From Neurospora intermedia (taxonomy: Eukaryota > Ascomycota > Sordariomycetes > Sordariales > Sordariaceae), in assembly GCA_037102815.1 (NCBI GenBank), contig BTPP01000006.1, positions 806,001 through 870,000 of the forward strand: a DNA stretch of 64,000 nt, in the 5' to 3' direction. A program made the translations under genes and the position numbers. Of this stretch, positions 1 through 13,000 are shown in pieces. How positions within the stretch are numbered: the first letter of the stretch is position 1; every line of letters begins with the position of its first letter. The notes below the pieces were generated by a model. The model worked only from the letters and a program-made list of their open reading frames with translations. It did not search any database and was not told where the DNA came from.

Positions 1-301
1 TTCCATGCGATTTAGCTACCTGTATTGTTGCTTGTGCTAGCAAGGGAATGTGGGGTTTGGGCAGAGGAAGACATGAGCCTGATACCTAGCATGCCAGCAG
101 TGGACGGGATGTGGTGTAAAACCTGAAGCTAGCACAGGCGCCATAACTCGGTGGATGGAATCCCGATGTCGAAAAGTGCACCCCCACTCTGACTAAATGT
201 CCCCTATTTCTAAACCCCCCTTGTCCCCCACGTCGGTACGTAGGTACTTTAGCCAGAAGTACAGATCAACCCTAATAGGGAACGTAGACTAGGTACGTAG
301 G

Positions 302-338
<37 letters not shown>

Positions 339-2850
339 AGCACCCTAAAATCTTCCGTTAGTTGCGCGCCTGCAAGCTCGACAGATTTGGAGCTAGAGAA
401 TATGGGGGGCGGGATGGGGGCTCGCAGTCGTCGGGTTTCTAAACCCCGACTGTAGAAGCAACCTCTATTAAAGTGCACCGAACAGTCAAACTTGGGCGGC
501 CTTCCATCAGTGTTTTTCATCATCAAAAGAAGAAGCCGCGAGTGACAACTCGATGAGCTGTGGCTAACGACCTGTCATGTTGTTATGGACAACAGTATCA
601 TGAAAAAGCTATCTCGGACGATAAAGTCACCTACAAGACCAAGTTACCCTGACCGGAAACCGGCATCAAAATTGGTCTGGTGTAGGAGTAGTGAAGAGCG
701 GTAAAATCTCCCATTTCCACTCGGGCGACTATATAAGTGCCACAGCGGAGTGGATGAGAATCAGGATCTCGTGAGTGTTACCGTTTCGGGTTAGATCACT
801 GGACCACCGTGGAGAAGTGAGGCCATTGCTCGATTGTTGAGACTTAGGGAACCTGACCTCATCTGCTCGCCCACACAGCTCCATTATTTCTTGTCTAGTG
901 TTTTTTTGGGCGTGGACCCGTCGGTATTTGCGAACAATCAGCCTAATCAAATATCCATGTTTCCATTCATGACGGCAGTCGTGTCGGTTAGAGAAGGAAC
1001 TAAACGAGTTGATGGGTTGAAGCGTACTTAGACATGCCCGTTGGATGGTGTACGCTGTAGCACTCGGTCGAAACAGAGTTTGAAGATCCATATACATGGA
1101 TTGGGGCTAAAAATGCTACTCGTCTAGGCTAGAAACGCCTCGCAACCCAGGCTTCGCCTTCTACTCTCAGGTCAATTCGCGAAACGGAGTTAGGACTTCG
1201 GGTGCACGCCAAAGTACCGAAAGTGAGACCAAGCTCACGTCACGTGCTGAGCACCTATCAGGGACACCGAGAGAATTAAGGTTCTTCCTTGCCACTCGCA
1301 AGAACTGTACGCAGTACGCGACGCTTTTATGTCTGTATCAAGTGTGTACGGTACCACTACGCTGGGGGATTTCGCAAACTGACCCCCGCCACACCCTAGG
1401 CAAGGCCTGGAGGCAGGAGGCGCTTCTTCTAACCCAGATGAGTACTAAAGCACTACCTGGGTAATGTACGTGTTTAGTGTATAGACTAGTTACGCAATAT
1501 GTACACTAGAGTAGTGCCAGCCTTGCACGACGGTCAAGAGGGACCCGTTCAACCCCACAGTTTCGTACCCCTCCCCCACTCTTGTCCCTCCGGCTCACTC
1601 CCGGTCATCGCTAAGACCAAAATGAACTCCAATTCTCCAAAAAAAGCAAAAGATCCCAACGAGATGGAACACCCGCGGCACCACAATCAGCGCGCTATCG
1701 AGAAGGTCTTGGGTAGGTTTCCAGGCACGCTGCACAATCAGGCATTCTTCGGTAAAAACTGTGATGGTCTTGTGACCTGTCGCGTACGATCCTAATTTTC
1801 GGATCCCCCCGATCCTAGGAGGCTTCCACCAGCTTCCGTCGAGCTTTTGCCTGGGAGTTGTCTCACCGCTAGCCAGCAACCTGTCCTCCCGTCACAGTGT
1901 TTTGTTATCCCAGACACTTCTTCAAGACTACTACTTGTACTCGATGCAAATAGAGAAGAAGCGGCATAGAAGCTTATCGTCTACCGACCTGAGGTAGTAG
2001 TTAGTCTCTAGAGCAATTCAATTCCATCCGCTCCGGCACAAATCATATAGTCGGTATGTATATGTTATGTCTATGTAGCCGCCTGTGGGCTCCATTCGTC
2101 CAAACTCCCACCTTACCACCTAGAGGTATCTGTTGTGCGTCTTACTCTGCATAAAATAAATAGTGGTAGTAGTGATGGTGATGCTTGGGCTAGATGCGGG
2201 GGAGAAGCCGACTGGGATATCCGCGGCTACCGACTACCGTTCCTTTACTTCTGAGCGGGTGTGAATACCTCAACTCCCCATGTTGCTTCATTCCCGCGTC
2301 AAGCCCGTTGACCTCAAGGTATCAGAGTGAAAATTGTTCTTGTCACTCGACCAGCTTGTAAGTTTAGTGTACTTACATTACAGTGCAGTGTAGTGTACCA
2401 ACAGAGCTAGAGGTTTCTACACCCCTGGTTTGAAGAATGGCAATGTGGAATGAGGTGCAAAAACTGCAAAGGTGGAAGTGCCAGCCTAGCAACTTGCGCT
2501 TCTTTGACGGTTTCTCCTTCTCAGTCGCGGCAAGTAAGAGGTACCTACATCTAGTTATCATTTTCTATTCTCCATCTGATTTAGGTACGTATTTCCCTTG
2601 GAGTCTGAAGAGGGTGGGTCGGTGTTGCGGCATGATTCAGTTCACCGTCGATCCGCGACCCTTTGATAGCCGTTCTCGCAACAATAAACATCATTCAGGT
2701 TCGAAACCCTTGGTTGCGTTGTACACAGCAGATTGGAGAAGGATCCAGACCGACGTTTAGCTTCGGAGGTTCGCAAAGGGTTCAAACTAGTGGAAGAGCT
2801 CAGCAGCAGTGCTGCCACATAGAACCACAGCATCTCCGAGTGTGACTGGG
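1..2850. other. Gene-free stretch at left edge
   Basis: I see no convincing gene here. Open frames are short (up to about 120 codons), overlap on both strands and show no family motif. The stretch holds a long poly-C run (separate entry) and scattered GTAG/TACC-rich words such as TAGGTACGTAGGTA that recur in other intergenic parts of the window. Its right end grades into the leader of the SDR gene. Confidence 0.6.
305..337 (+). repeat. Poly-C tract, 33 nt
   Basis: An uninterrupted run of 33 cytosines is visible. It is unusual because long A/T runs are common in fungal intergenic DNA while C/G runs of this length are rare. On the minus strand it is poly-G and could form a G-quadruplex. The exact length is likely to be unreliable in any assembly. 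Confidence 0.95.
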
Positions 2851-2859
2851 CGCACTGAC

Positions 2860-3483
2860 GATCGACAGAGAATAGACAAGTGCAGCAACCCAAACGCACC
2901 AGCAAAAACTAGCACAAGAAGATCTCGACTCGCCTCCGCCCCTCCCCTCCCCCTCCCCTCCCCTTCTCTCCCGCTCCTGGGATTGCTTGGCTTCCGTCCC
3001 CTGGCCCTTGTCAAACCCTTGCAGGCTTCCCCATCCGTTACCAATCCGTTACCCATATTTACGAGAGTTGCCCATCCATCCTTGGCCACCACCACCTGGC
3101 ATAGAGACCCGCCTGGACTTTGCCTCATCCCGTCTCCGGTGTTCCTAGTGTTTTGGGCTTCACGTATCCGTCACAACTCCTATCTATCCATCTCCGCCCT
3201 TCAGGCGACGTTTTTTCGTTTTAAAAGACTCCAAGCTCCCTCCTCTCTTGCTCTCTCCTTTTGCTTCTTGATCAAACAATTTTGTTGTCGCTATTGAGGA
3301 GCCCTGGTCCCTTTGTCAAACGACCCCTTCACCCCACTGGTCATTCACTTTGTTTGATACCCAAACCTCCATCCCGTCTTCCGCTCCTGCAGCGTTGTCC
3401 TCTTGTTCTTGTCTGTCTGTTTGTTCGAGAACCCTGGAAACTCCTCCAGTCCACTTTCCGTCATCATTCCACAAACTATCAAA
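2860..3483 (+). promoter_or_regulatory. Pyrimidine-rich promoter and leader of the SDR gene
   Basis: The stretch just upstream of the SDR start is dominated by C and T on the coding strand, including repeated CCCCTCC words near 2940-2966 and several T/C runs up to the AAAATGG start context. CT-rich leaders of this kind are usual before well-expressed genes in Neurospora-like fungi. No clear TATA box is seen. The extent of the transcribed leader is inferred. Confidence 0.45.
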
Positions 3484-4635
3484 ATGGCCGCCGCTACTCG
3501 CTCCGTCCGCATGGCCTCGCGCCTCACCTCCTTCTCCCGCCCTTCGGCTCTTTTTGCCCAGAGGGCCTCGGTTGCCCAACGCGCCGCCTTCTCGGTTTCC
3601 ACCCTCAACCTCAAGTCTGAGGTCGTGAAGGAGACAGAGGTTCCCGTCTCTATCTACTCTGGCGACGTAAAGGGCGCCGCCTCCTCCAACACTGGTGATC
3701 ACTTCAGCATTCCCGTAAAGCCTCGCCAGCAGGTTGCGGAGAGCGAGCCCGATGACCACGTGCAGCCCTTGGAGGATAAGGTCTATCGTCAGATGCCTCG
3801 CACTCTTCAAAAGATGAGCGTCATGGGCAAGGTTATTATCATCACTGGGTGAGCTTCTTTTGTCTCCGGATCACCATTTTAGATCAACTGCTAATACAGT
3901 ATCAGTGGTGCCCGTGGTCTCGGTAACTACATGGCTCGCGCTTGCGCTGAGGCTGGTGCCAAGGCCATTGTTATTTTCGATGCCAATCAGGACCTCGGCG
4001 ACGAGTCTGCTGCTGAGCTTCACCAGAAGACTGGTCTTCCCGTCTCATTCTTCAAGGTAGATGTTCGTGATGGCAGCGCCATCAACGCTGCCGTCCAGAA
4101 CGTTGTTGACCTCTATGGCGCTCCCGACGTCATGGTCAACGCGGCCGGTATCGCCGACTCGAACATTCCTGCCGAGAAGTACGATGCTGCCATGTTCCGT
4201 CGTCTCATTGACATCAACCTCAACGGCTCTTTCCTGATGTCCCAGGCCGTCGGCCGCGCCATGATGGCCGCTGGCAAGCCCGGCTCCATTATCCTTGTTG
4301 CCTCGATGTCTGGCACCATCGTCAACTACCCTCAGGAGCAGTCGTGCTACAACGCCTCCAAGGCTGGTGTCATTCAGCTCGGCAAGTCTCTTGCTGCCGA
4401 GTGGGCCAAGTATAACATCCGTGTTAACTGCATTTCCCCCGGTTACATGGATACCGCCCTGAACAAGGTCCCTGCCCTTGACGCCCAGAAGAAGATCTGG
4501 AAGTCGCTGACTCCCCAGGAGCGTTTGGGTGCCGTTGACGATCTCAACGGCCTCTGCGTCTTCCTTGCGTCTGACGCTTCCAGCTTCATGACCGGCTCCA
4601 ATGTCATCATTGACGGTGGTTATACCCTTTACTAA
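3484..4635 (+). CDS. Short-chain dehydrogenase, D-arabinitol/sorbose-type, mitochondrial presequence
   Basis: This gene encodes a predicted NAD(P)-dependent polyol/sugar oxidoreductase of the classical SDR superfamily, closest by motif memory to fungal D-arabinitol 2-dehydrogenase or sorbose reductase (Sou) proteins. Exons are 3484-3848 and 3906-4635; the 57-nt intron has a GTGAGC donor and a GCTAATAC branch point, and the spliced product is 364 aa. Visible motifs are the Rossmann TGGARGLG across the splice junction (about residue 121), NAAG (about 200), and the catalytic YNASK near residue 270. The first 40 residues are rich in Arg, Ser and Ala with no acidic residue, which suggests a mitochondrial targeting peptide. 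The core family is usually about 270 aa, so the N-terminal extension of roughly 100 aa is notable. The substrate cannot be fixed from sequence. Confidence 0.88.
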
Positions 4636-6810
4636 GCTGGCCGCCTGTGGGATTTTTGGTTTGGGGAAATACCTTGGAGACGGACTGTTTTTTTTCGGCT
4701 TTGGCACCCCAAGACTGATCGTGCATGGAACTTCGAGCTCCTGCACACATAAAAGAGTCGCGGACGGATTTTAGTTTTCATGACAAAGGGACGACGCCTT
4801 TTTCTGATTTTGTTGGATCTTTCACAGTTGGCATGGCGGCTTTTCTTTTCATCTTACTAGACGGACAACGGGGGTTTCTCGCTTTTGTTTCAGCGCAGCG
4901 GATTTGGCTTGCTGAGAATTTTCGAGACGAAAAGACACAGGAAAGACGGGATGGCGTTTGGGGACATGTATAGATGACTTACTGTTTTTCCTTTTTTTTC
5001 CACGGCGATGCTCCTCGAGTTGCTCTGCTTTGCTTTTGACGCTCAAAGAAAGTCATAACAAAATAGGGGGTGAACGGGGAAAGGGCTTTTACATAATTGA
5101 ATCGAGCATGATCTCTTTCGATCAGAGTTAGACGATACGATTCTTGGCATCAGTATTGATGATTGCTTATTCAACGTGATATGTCACTGCTTGAAGTCGT
5201 CCCCATCCCACAACCGCGATACATACACGAGCCACGAGAATCAGAACCGCTAAGCACCGCCATCATTTGATGGTTGGCAGCTTACGACACACTACCAAGG
5301 ACTTGATCCAAACTAACGAGCACAGGTGCAATTTTTCTTTTGACTCGTGCTCCTGTGGCTCTTTTCTTTGAGTTACTAATATGTAGGTAGGTGCTCCTTT
5401 CATGCGCTCCATCGACATGACGTCACAAAGTGGATCTTGCCAGACGATGTGGTCCCTGGACCCTGACTCCAAGAAGTCGAACGGAGAGCGGAAGGAGGAG
5501 GGGCTAAGAGACCAGGGGGTTTCAACTTTGGAGAAGGAATGAACGGTGGGAGAGAAGGAAGGTTAGGGTGTGAGAACGAGCAGCCTTGGGAAGTTCTGTG
5601 ATGTGGTTGGTGATGATGACTTTGTCCGAGATCTGGAGTTTCGGTGTTGACCTGACTGGAATTCTGTTTTTTCTTTTTCTTTTTCTTTTTCTTTTTCTTT
5701 TTCTTTTTCTTTTTCTTTTTCTTTCTTTTTTTCTTTTCTCCGGCTTGTAGCATGCAGCTTGCATCGTGGAGCTCCTGTTGGTGGCATACCTTTGTCGGGG
5801 TTCCTCAGAAGTCAAAAGGAACGCTCTTTAATTTGACACATCATGAATGTCGCATCAAGAGAAAACGGATATCAGGGTCAAGTCTTTCAACGTCCACTTC
5901 AAGTAATACTTCTGTATCCTCCAGCCTAGCCATCGTTCATATCTCCCTCATCCCGTTCCAAGCGTGCACTTTGTCCCTGACGTCCTTTCCCTGCCAGTGT
6001 GAGAAACGCCAACAACATCCTTACTTAATAAACACACTGTGAACCCTTGAAGTGAAAATCTGGCCCCATTCGTCTTGGTGCAGCAGTTTGAATTCTTCTT
6101 CCATGTTGTATAGTTGCCATAAATATCATCCATAACCAAGAAAAAAAAATGTTCCGCCTCTTGACAATTCCTAATTTCCCAACCCGAATTCTGTAATAAC
6201 CCGTAAAGAAGACAAAGACTTCAGTTGCCTGTGTATATCGAAAGGCCGTTGCCGTTTCGAGGAAACCAGCAAACATAAAACATCCGTCGCGCTCCGGCTC
6301 GCTGTGCTATGCCTACTTCGCTGTGATTTTGGCTTGTTTGCTTGCATGCTTTGCATTTCGTATTCCGCTCGCTGTGCAACGGTTCGTTTTTTCCCCCCCT
6401 GTGTAGAGGTGTGTATACGCGTGTGCTCCGGGTTCGCTTCGCTCGTTCGGGCAAAATATCCTTCGTTCGTGATAAAAGATAAAAAAAAAAAAGCCTAAAA
6501 AAGAATTGGCGTTTAAGGATCGAAGTACATATGTTATGTGTCGGGTACCCACAGATCTCTTGAACCAAGAAAGAAATTCCAGCAGATGCAAAATCAAGAC
6601 CTGACCGGCCACGTAAAGGTAGAGATCGGGTTGATAACCACACCTAATCCACAAATCTCTGCTGCAGAAGAGAATTGCTTTAGAACCCAGAAGTGGAAAA
6701 AAAGAAAAAGAAAAGTAAAGAACAAAAAGGGGGTTGCGAAACAATAACGCTCCAGGGGAATATCTCTCGTGCGTGCGTGTACAGCACAGAACGCCTAGAA
6801 GAATCAGACA
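4636..6810. other. Intergenic region between SDR and Ste20 genes
   Basis: This region separates the convergent SDR and Ste20 genes and should contain both 3' UTRs. No gene-like frame is seen. It contains the (TTTTTC)n microsatellite near 5.7 kb and several A/T runs. The open frames over the microsatellite are low-complexity Lys/Arg or Lys/Glu products of the repeat. Confidence 0.6.
5667..5740 (+). repeat. (TTTTTC)n pyrimidine microsatellite
   Basis: About ten tandem copies of a six-base TTTTTC unit lie between ATTCTG and CTCCGGC, with slight irregularity at the right end. It is a pure pyrimidine strand and explains the Lys-rich spurious reading frames on the minus strand. Confidence 0.9.
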
Positions 6811-9800
6811 CTACTGCCCTTTACGGGCCTTCTCTTGGGCCCGGGCTTCCCTTGCTGCTCGGACTAGGGGCGCCAGTGTTGAGAGGTCGACGCACTTGTT
6901 CATGAAGTCGTGCTGTTACAGGAGTTAGCTCGGTGCCCGGCCGAAATATCACCATCTCCTTGAGACTAGCAGCGTATTGCAGCAGGTGAAGAGCCGCAAA
7001 CAGAGGGCCATTCAAAATGCAGGGGCGAACCAAGACTTACCCTTAGTAGATCATGAGCGCTGGCCCTCTTCTCCGGGTCCACCTTGAGGGCAAAGTAGAG
7101 GAAGTCGCGGAAAACTGGTGAGAGTGACTGCTCATCCTTGATGTGCGGCGTACCGTTGGTCGCAATGAGCCAAAGCGCTCGAAGCGGCGACTCGGTCAGG
7201 TAGGGAGGCTCTCCTTCAATCATCTCGATGGCCATGATGCCCAATGACCAGATATCCACTTTGCGGCCGTACTCTTTACGTGTCACAACCTCGGGCGCCA
7301 TCCAATAAGGCGTGCCAACCATTGTCGTACGCTTACTTTGAGCTTCGTTGATTGTAGCACAGAATCCAAAATCGGCTATGGTGGAAGAACAAGGGTTAAA
7401 ATCGGGTCACAGCACCGGATGGGAGTTGGGGGTTGAAGATGGTGAGAAAATGAACAGGAAAATGCTCAACAAGTTTGAACTTTCCGAGACTGCCCAAAAA
7501 GCCCGAAGGGGAAAACTTACTGAGCTTGATATTGCCTTCCATGCTAAGGAGAATGTTGTCTGACTTGATATCTCTGTGTATGACACCCTTGGAGTGCAGA
7601 TGTTGAAGGCCCCTAAGGGTTTCTCGGCAAACTGACGCGATCTGCCCTTCAGTCATGATGTTGAACGTGACAACATCCGTCAAGCTACCACCCTCCATGT
7701 ATTCCATGACTACCCACAATTCCCCAGCACATAGGTAACTGTCAATAAAGTTGACAATATTGGGGTGTGAGCTCTCCTTCATAACCAAAATCTCATTGAT
7801 GATGAGATCCTTCTTTGGCTGTTGCTCGAGGTTCATCTGCTTGATAGCTACCAGCCTGTTGCTTCCCCTTTCATGGCCAGTATACACTCCACCAGAGGCA
7901 CCCTGACCAATTTTGGTAAACCCACGATAAATCTCTCTCGGATCCCCGTCGGAGCAAATCCTCTTCAGGGAAGCCACGACATCAATCGCGTTACTTTGCC
8001 GCGGTCTGTGACGGGGTCTTGCGCTAGCTTGGGGAGCCGCCCCTTGAGTCTGTGGCATACGAGGAGCCCCATTGATGTCTGGCTGCCGGGGGTGTTGGTG
8101 TTGTGAGGTGGGCGGAGTTGGTTGTTGTCTCTTGCTGGCAGCTCGGCTCAGTTGACCACTCATTGCTGCTTGGGCTTGGGCCATGGCCTGTTCTTGCTGG
8201 TGTTGCAACAATTGCTGCTGATAAGCCGCAGTCTGGTTCGCCGCGGCGATCGGGTGCAGTGGGGACGCCTGCACGGGAGAGAACGGGGCAGCGCCGTTTG
8301 TTCGGGAATTCGATCTGGACCTGCTCCTGTGCTCCTCCTGGTACATATGCTGGACATTATCCTTGGGAGGGAGGTACGGCATCGGGGCCTCATCACCGGG
8401 CGGTGGCATGCCAATTCCTGAATCCTTGGCTGGCAATGAGGCTGGCGGCACCAGCGGTCGTGTGGATATTGCTGGTGGCTTCGGTGCCGGTCTGCTGGGG
8501 ATCAAGTTGATATCCTTTGCTGGAAGAGGGCCAGGGCCCTTGGGAACCGGCGGCGGCGCACGGGGGTTCTCGAAGCTGCCTTCATGACCAACTTGGGGAA
8601 ACCTAGGACTAGCGGGTGGACTAATCATTGGCGACATGGGACCATGAGCGTAGCCAACGCCTGTTTGCAGTACGAGCGGAGCGGTGCCGGTCACGGGCGG
8701 GCTGCGAAAATCTGTCGCTCGTGCATCGTGGAACTTCTCTAGCTGTTGATCTTCCTGTGGCTTCTCGGTTGTCTCCTTATAAAATGTAAGGACATCGACC
8801 AGTATTTGTGGGTGTTCTCTTCTGTCCTTCTCAGTGATTCCACTCTCGCTTATCAAACGCTGCCACTCTTTTGGCAAACCCTATCAACGTGTTAGTCCAT
8901 CCATAACATTCAAACTAGTTGACATCGCATGGAAACATACTGTGAACTGGCCAGTATTGCTATCATATCCGACATGTGTGACGTGAACGGGGTTCTCTGG
9001 CGCCGAAATCAATGGCTTCTTCGGAGACCCAACTAAGCTGTTCATGAAGCCGGAGAAGCCCGACTTCTTTCTTAGCATACCGGGTACCCTGGACTCTTTA
9101 CTACCATCACCGGAGTGTCTCTTGTTACTCGAAGAGCTGCTCTCTGACTTGGACGGCTTTTCGCTTGGCGGAAGTTGTTCAGCCGACGAGAAACTCGCCG
9201 AGTGGCGGAATGAAGATGCGCCCATGGTCTTGTTCGATATGGTGGATTTGGGCGACTTTGACGGTTTTGAAGATCTCGCAGCCTTGGAGTCCGTGTTTGA
9301 GCGCGATAGAGCAGGCGGGGGAGGAGGAGGAGCGACACGACGAGGAGAAATGTTGTTGGAGTGCGCAATCGTGGTAGTCGTGGACGTGGGCGCGGGCGCG
9401 GCTGATAATTTTGTTGCCTCGATTCGACTGAGAATGGCGTTGCCGTCGAAAGGAGCGCCAATCAGTTCATCCGTGGATAATTTGTTTTGATCGAAGGATC
9501 CAATGCAGGAGTCTAGTGGGTCGTACTGCTTGGATGTGTCCTTGTTCCTGGAGCTAGTAACGGTGGTGCTGGCAACAGCGCTGGGATAAGGCGGCGATTG
9601 AGATTGGGGTTGCGACGATGAGGCCGGCGAGAGGATAAAGCGGTTGGTTGGTATTGTCTGCGTCGGATTGTAAGGGCGATTTGCGGATTGAGAGCGAGTG
9701 GTGTGGGAGCGTGGCAGAGAGAGGTTGCTGGCTTGGGTGTGGGCGGGCGCGTTTGAAGGGACGGAGACTGGGACGGATACGGTCCTGGCCAGAGAAGGGC

Positions 9801-10008
9801 TTTGGGTGCAGTTGGGGCCCTGGCGCAGGCTGGAGGCGCTCCGTTTGCTGTCTAGAGATTGGGCGTCAATACGGAGCGATTCGACATTGAAAGAGGAGCT
9901 AGTGCGGTGATTTGCGGATGGCGGGCGTTGCTTCTTTGTGAGTCTTTTGCGACTATGCGAAGTGGAGGAGGACGAGGTGGGCGAGAGGAGGGAGAGCTGG
10001 CCGTCCAT
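6811..10008 (-). CDS. ste20: Ste20-type p21-activated protein kinase (CRIB + kinase)
   Basis: A PAK-family Ser/Thr kinase acting downstream of Cdc42/Rac in MAPK signalling and polarity. Exons are 10008-8941, 8880-7521, 7375-7041 and 6912-6811; introns of 60, 145 and 128 nt keep frame and give 954 aa. A long Ser/Pro/Gln-rich N-terminus precedes the CRIB motif (VHVTHVGYD...GQF, about residues 340-356, cut by intron 1). After a Pro/Gln-rich linker comes the kinase domain (about 674-925) with GQGASGGV, Lys703 in [15 protein letters not shown] with Asp793, DFG at 811-813 and MAPE ending at 838. There is no PH domain before the CRIB, which separates it from the Cla4 class. The start is ATG at 10008 because the open frame above it has only GTG. 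The product ends shortly after the kinase. Confidence 0.93.
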
Positions 10009-13000
10009 GGTCACTGCGAGAGAAACCCAACCCTAGCGTCGGGGAGGGCACGAGGGCTACGAGATGGGGTAACTAAGAATAAGAAAAGACAAGGAAGATG
10101 TTCAACGTACGGTACTGGCGGACGGTTTGGCTGGGGGCCGGGTCAACCAAAAGTAGGCGAGACTTGGGAGAAGAGACGGGAATTGGGGGGGTGGCAGCAG
10201 TTATTGAGGCGGGCGGGATAGGTTGGCAGGCCAGAATCGCAGACACAGAACGGACAAGAGCAAAAAGTCGACAATTGAAGGGGGACGGGATCCTGGAAGC
10301 TTGATGCCGGTCGAAAATTGCGCTTTGGTTTGTGGTGGGATTGTGTACAAGTTGAAGGTACAAGGTAGGGAAAAAAAGACAGACCCCGGACCGGCGATGC
10401 TGGGTTTGGCGGGGACTGGGTACGTTGAAGAAGGGGTGATGCTTTCTGTTGTTACTGCTGTGTGGGAACTCGGACTGGGCTGGCGCTTTTCACTTTTCCG
10501 CTTGTTTTCTCTAGTAGACTATCTGAATGACGATTTATTTTTGATGGATCTCGAAGCTTTTTAGTATGCTTATCAGAAGGTCAGGGTCCGGCTACCTTTT
10601 GAGAGTGGTGACCAGACGTTAGCTTGTGGACGGCACCCAATTGATGTTCGAGCAGGGCAAGGTCGGGCATAGGTAGTCCAAGCAGTAGGTATGGTGCTGG
10701 TGCTACAAGTGCGCAGACTGGAGAGGGATTGGATGACTTGGATAAAGTGGGTGACTGGTTGGGCGGCGCGGGGGATTGCTTGCTTTGGGCAGGGTGTGTC
10801 CAATTGTGGTCCAACTTTGTACGAGTCGGTGTCGATGTGTGGCCGTTGACAGTTTGTGGGTTCTCGAATTTCACGAATCTCGTCAAACTCGTTATCGACT
10901 TGTTGTTGGCCGGGTTCAAATAAGTGAACCCAAGATGGCGGACTGGTGTCGGCTATGCGCGGCGCTGCTGCTGCTGCTGCTGTCGTCTGAAGTTTTCTGG
11001 CAGTCTGTCGTCCGGTGTTGCTGATGGTCGGACGGCGGGCGGGGCGGGGACACTCGGCCTGCAGATGCCAAATGAGAATTGGAGACAAGGACCTAAGGAC
11101 GCAAAGTTCAGGGAAGCATATGATTGAGCTTGTGTCGGTCTATTCAAATGCTTCGTGACTGCTGTCGGGCGGCTGTTGCTTGCTGCATCTGCTCACTACA
11201 CCGCACACTTAACAAGAGGGCAGCACATGCACTTTCCGGCTTCTAGACAGACAGCGGGAGTGTGTCCGACCTTCTGGGAAGCAACTGAAGTCTAGAGGTA
11301 CACTACACTATGTCTACATCTCAGTCCCCTCTGCCAGACAGGGTAGGTGGGGACGGGTGGGGACGGGAGAGTGGGACTAGACTGCCTGGTGCAGTGCCAT
11401 TGTAGTTGAAGAGAGCCACTTTTGACCACTGCTGCCACTGCTACCACTACAACACCACGAAAAGGCGCCTGTGAGAGGCTTCAAGTTCCATCAGTTCACC
11501 TGCCCACTTTTTGTTCAACCGCCGGCGGCAACGGAACGGCGATGGCGGGGACACTCTGCACGGGAGACCGACTGACAGGGACCAGGGCGCCACCACCTCT
11601 TCCCCTCGTGTCCTCTTGACTTTTTGGCATCATGTCGTCGAGGTTGCTTCCAACACCCGCTCTGGACCTTGCTTGGCGCCGTCAACTTTATTCGATTCCA
11701 TTGTAGACGTCAACTCGAGGGCATTACAGGTTCCGATCCTGAACTGGCCTGGCATCTTGGAGAACGAGTCTGCGTGCAACTTCTGCGGCTTTCTGTTCGA
11801 CAGTACAGTACCTCTATCTACATACAACACAGCCACAATCTTTGCTTGCCCGCGTCAATCACGGCCGGGACAACCCCTCTTCCTGCATACAGTGAGGTGT
11901 GAGGTGCTCATGCTCCTCGCGTGTTCAAGCTCGGCGCGATAGGACCGTGCTATGTATTCGCATAAATTGATTTTGTATCGACAAATCGCCATCACGCTCA
12001 TCAGCCAAGATTTAGTCCCTCGGTACGTATCAGATACGGGGCAGCTTACGTCCAAGGGGCGCCCCAAGGTGGAGGCTATCAGGCTGTTGACACGGCCGTC
12101 CTCTCGGCAACCGTGATTAAATGCCCCGGGCTTGTGGGGTAGATATGGCCAAACGGGCGGAGTCGAAACGCCCGTCTTGGTCCTTGGATTTCCGCGTCCC
12201 AGTCCCTGGCGTTGGGCGTCCACTCGTTTTTCTTGCCTCTGTGGCCCGGCCAGGGCGTCATGTCTAGGACGACTGGGGCGCACCGACTTGAAGCGATGAG
12301 CGTTGTGAAAATCAAAGGCCGGCCGGCCTGTGGGGCCGCAGCAGGCCTTCCGCGCGCGAAATGTTCTCAAGGGGTTGATCAACTTCCTTCGATATCGAGA
12401 CGGACTCAGCAGTCCTTGGACAAGCGCTCCTGGCCCTGTAGTGTCTGCAGTGAGCCTTGTGTTTCGCAAGATTGTGGGACGCGGTCTGTGGTATGTGGAT
12501 GGGTTTGACAGCCCAGCAAACGCCGCCTCCTGCTTCGCCATGTACATAGCTACGTGCAGTTCGTCGTGAATGCCACTCATTTGCTACCGATTGGCCGCCA
12601 GATGTGAACGGCAGGCTAGTCACTTACGCTCTCCAGATCCCTATCCATGGAGTTGGGAATAGCGCCAGGTTTCGTGATGCGATCTATCCAGGCTAGTCGT
12701 GTAAGGGGTTAAGCCAGCAACTCAAGCAAGACGGTGATGATTTTCTGTTTTGGGCAACCGTGTTATGAGGCCCCGTGGTCGCCTTCTTGTCAACTTGTTG
12801 CGCTCGGACGTTGGATAATGCATGCTGGATCACAAAGCCGCTCTTTGCTAGCAGCTTGTCTGCTACTGCTTATGCGTTGAACTACACACCACCTCAGCCT
12901 GAGGAAATTAGAATACCGCAAGGTTGACGGCGAAACATGCTTTAAATGGTATGGTACTAGGTATCCGGCATCGAAACTGTTTGAGAGAACGCTACGGAGG

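Noticed and set aside
5400-5815. Lys-rich and Lys/Arg/Glu-rich frames
   Set aside because: They are translations of the TTTTTC microsatellite.
9044-9490. 148-codon plus-strand frame inside the kinase gene
   Set aside because: Antisense shadow of the Ser/Pro-rich N-terminal exon of ste20.
6811-10008. Cla4-class assignment for the PAK kinase
   Set aside because: No PH domain precedes the CRIB, and the CRIB-flank sequence fits the Ste20 class better.
11855-12580. 241-codon minus-strand frame
   Set aside because: No motif, no homology I recognise, a mixed low-bias composition, and overlapping frames of similar length on the other strand.
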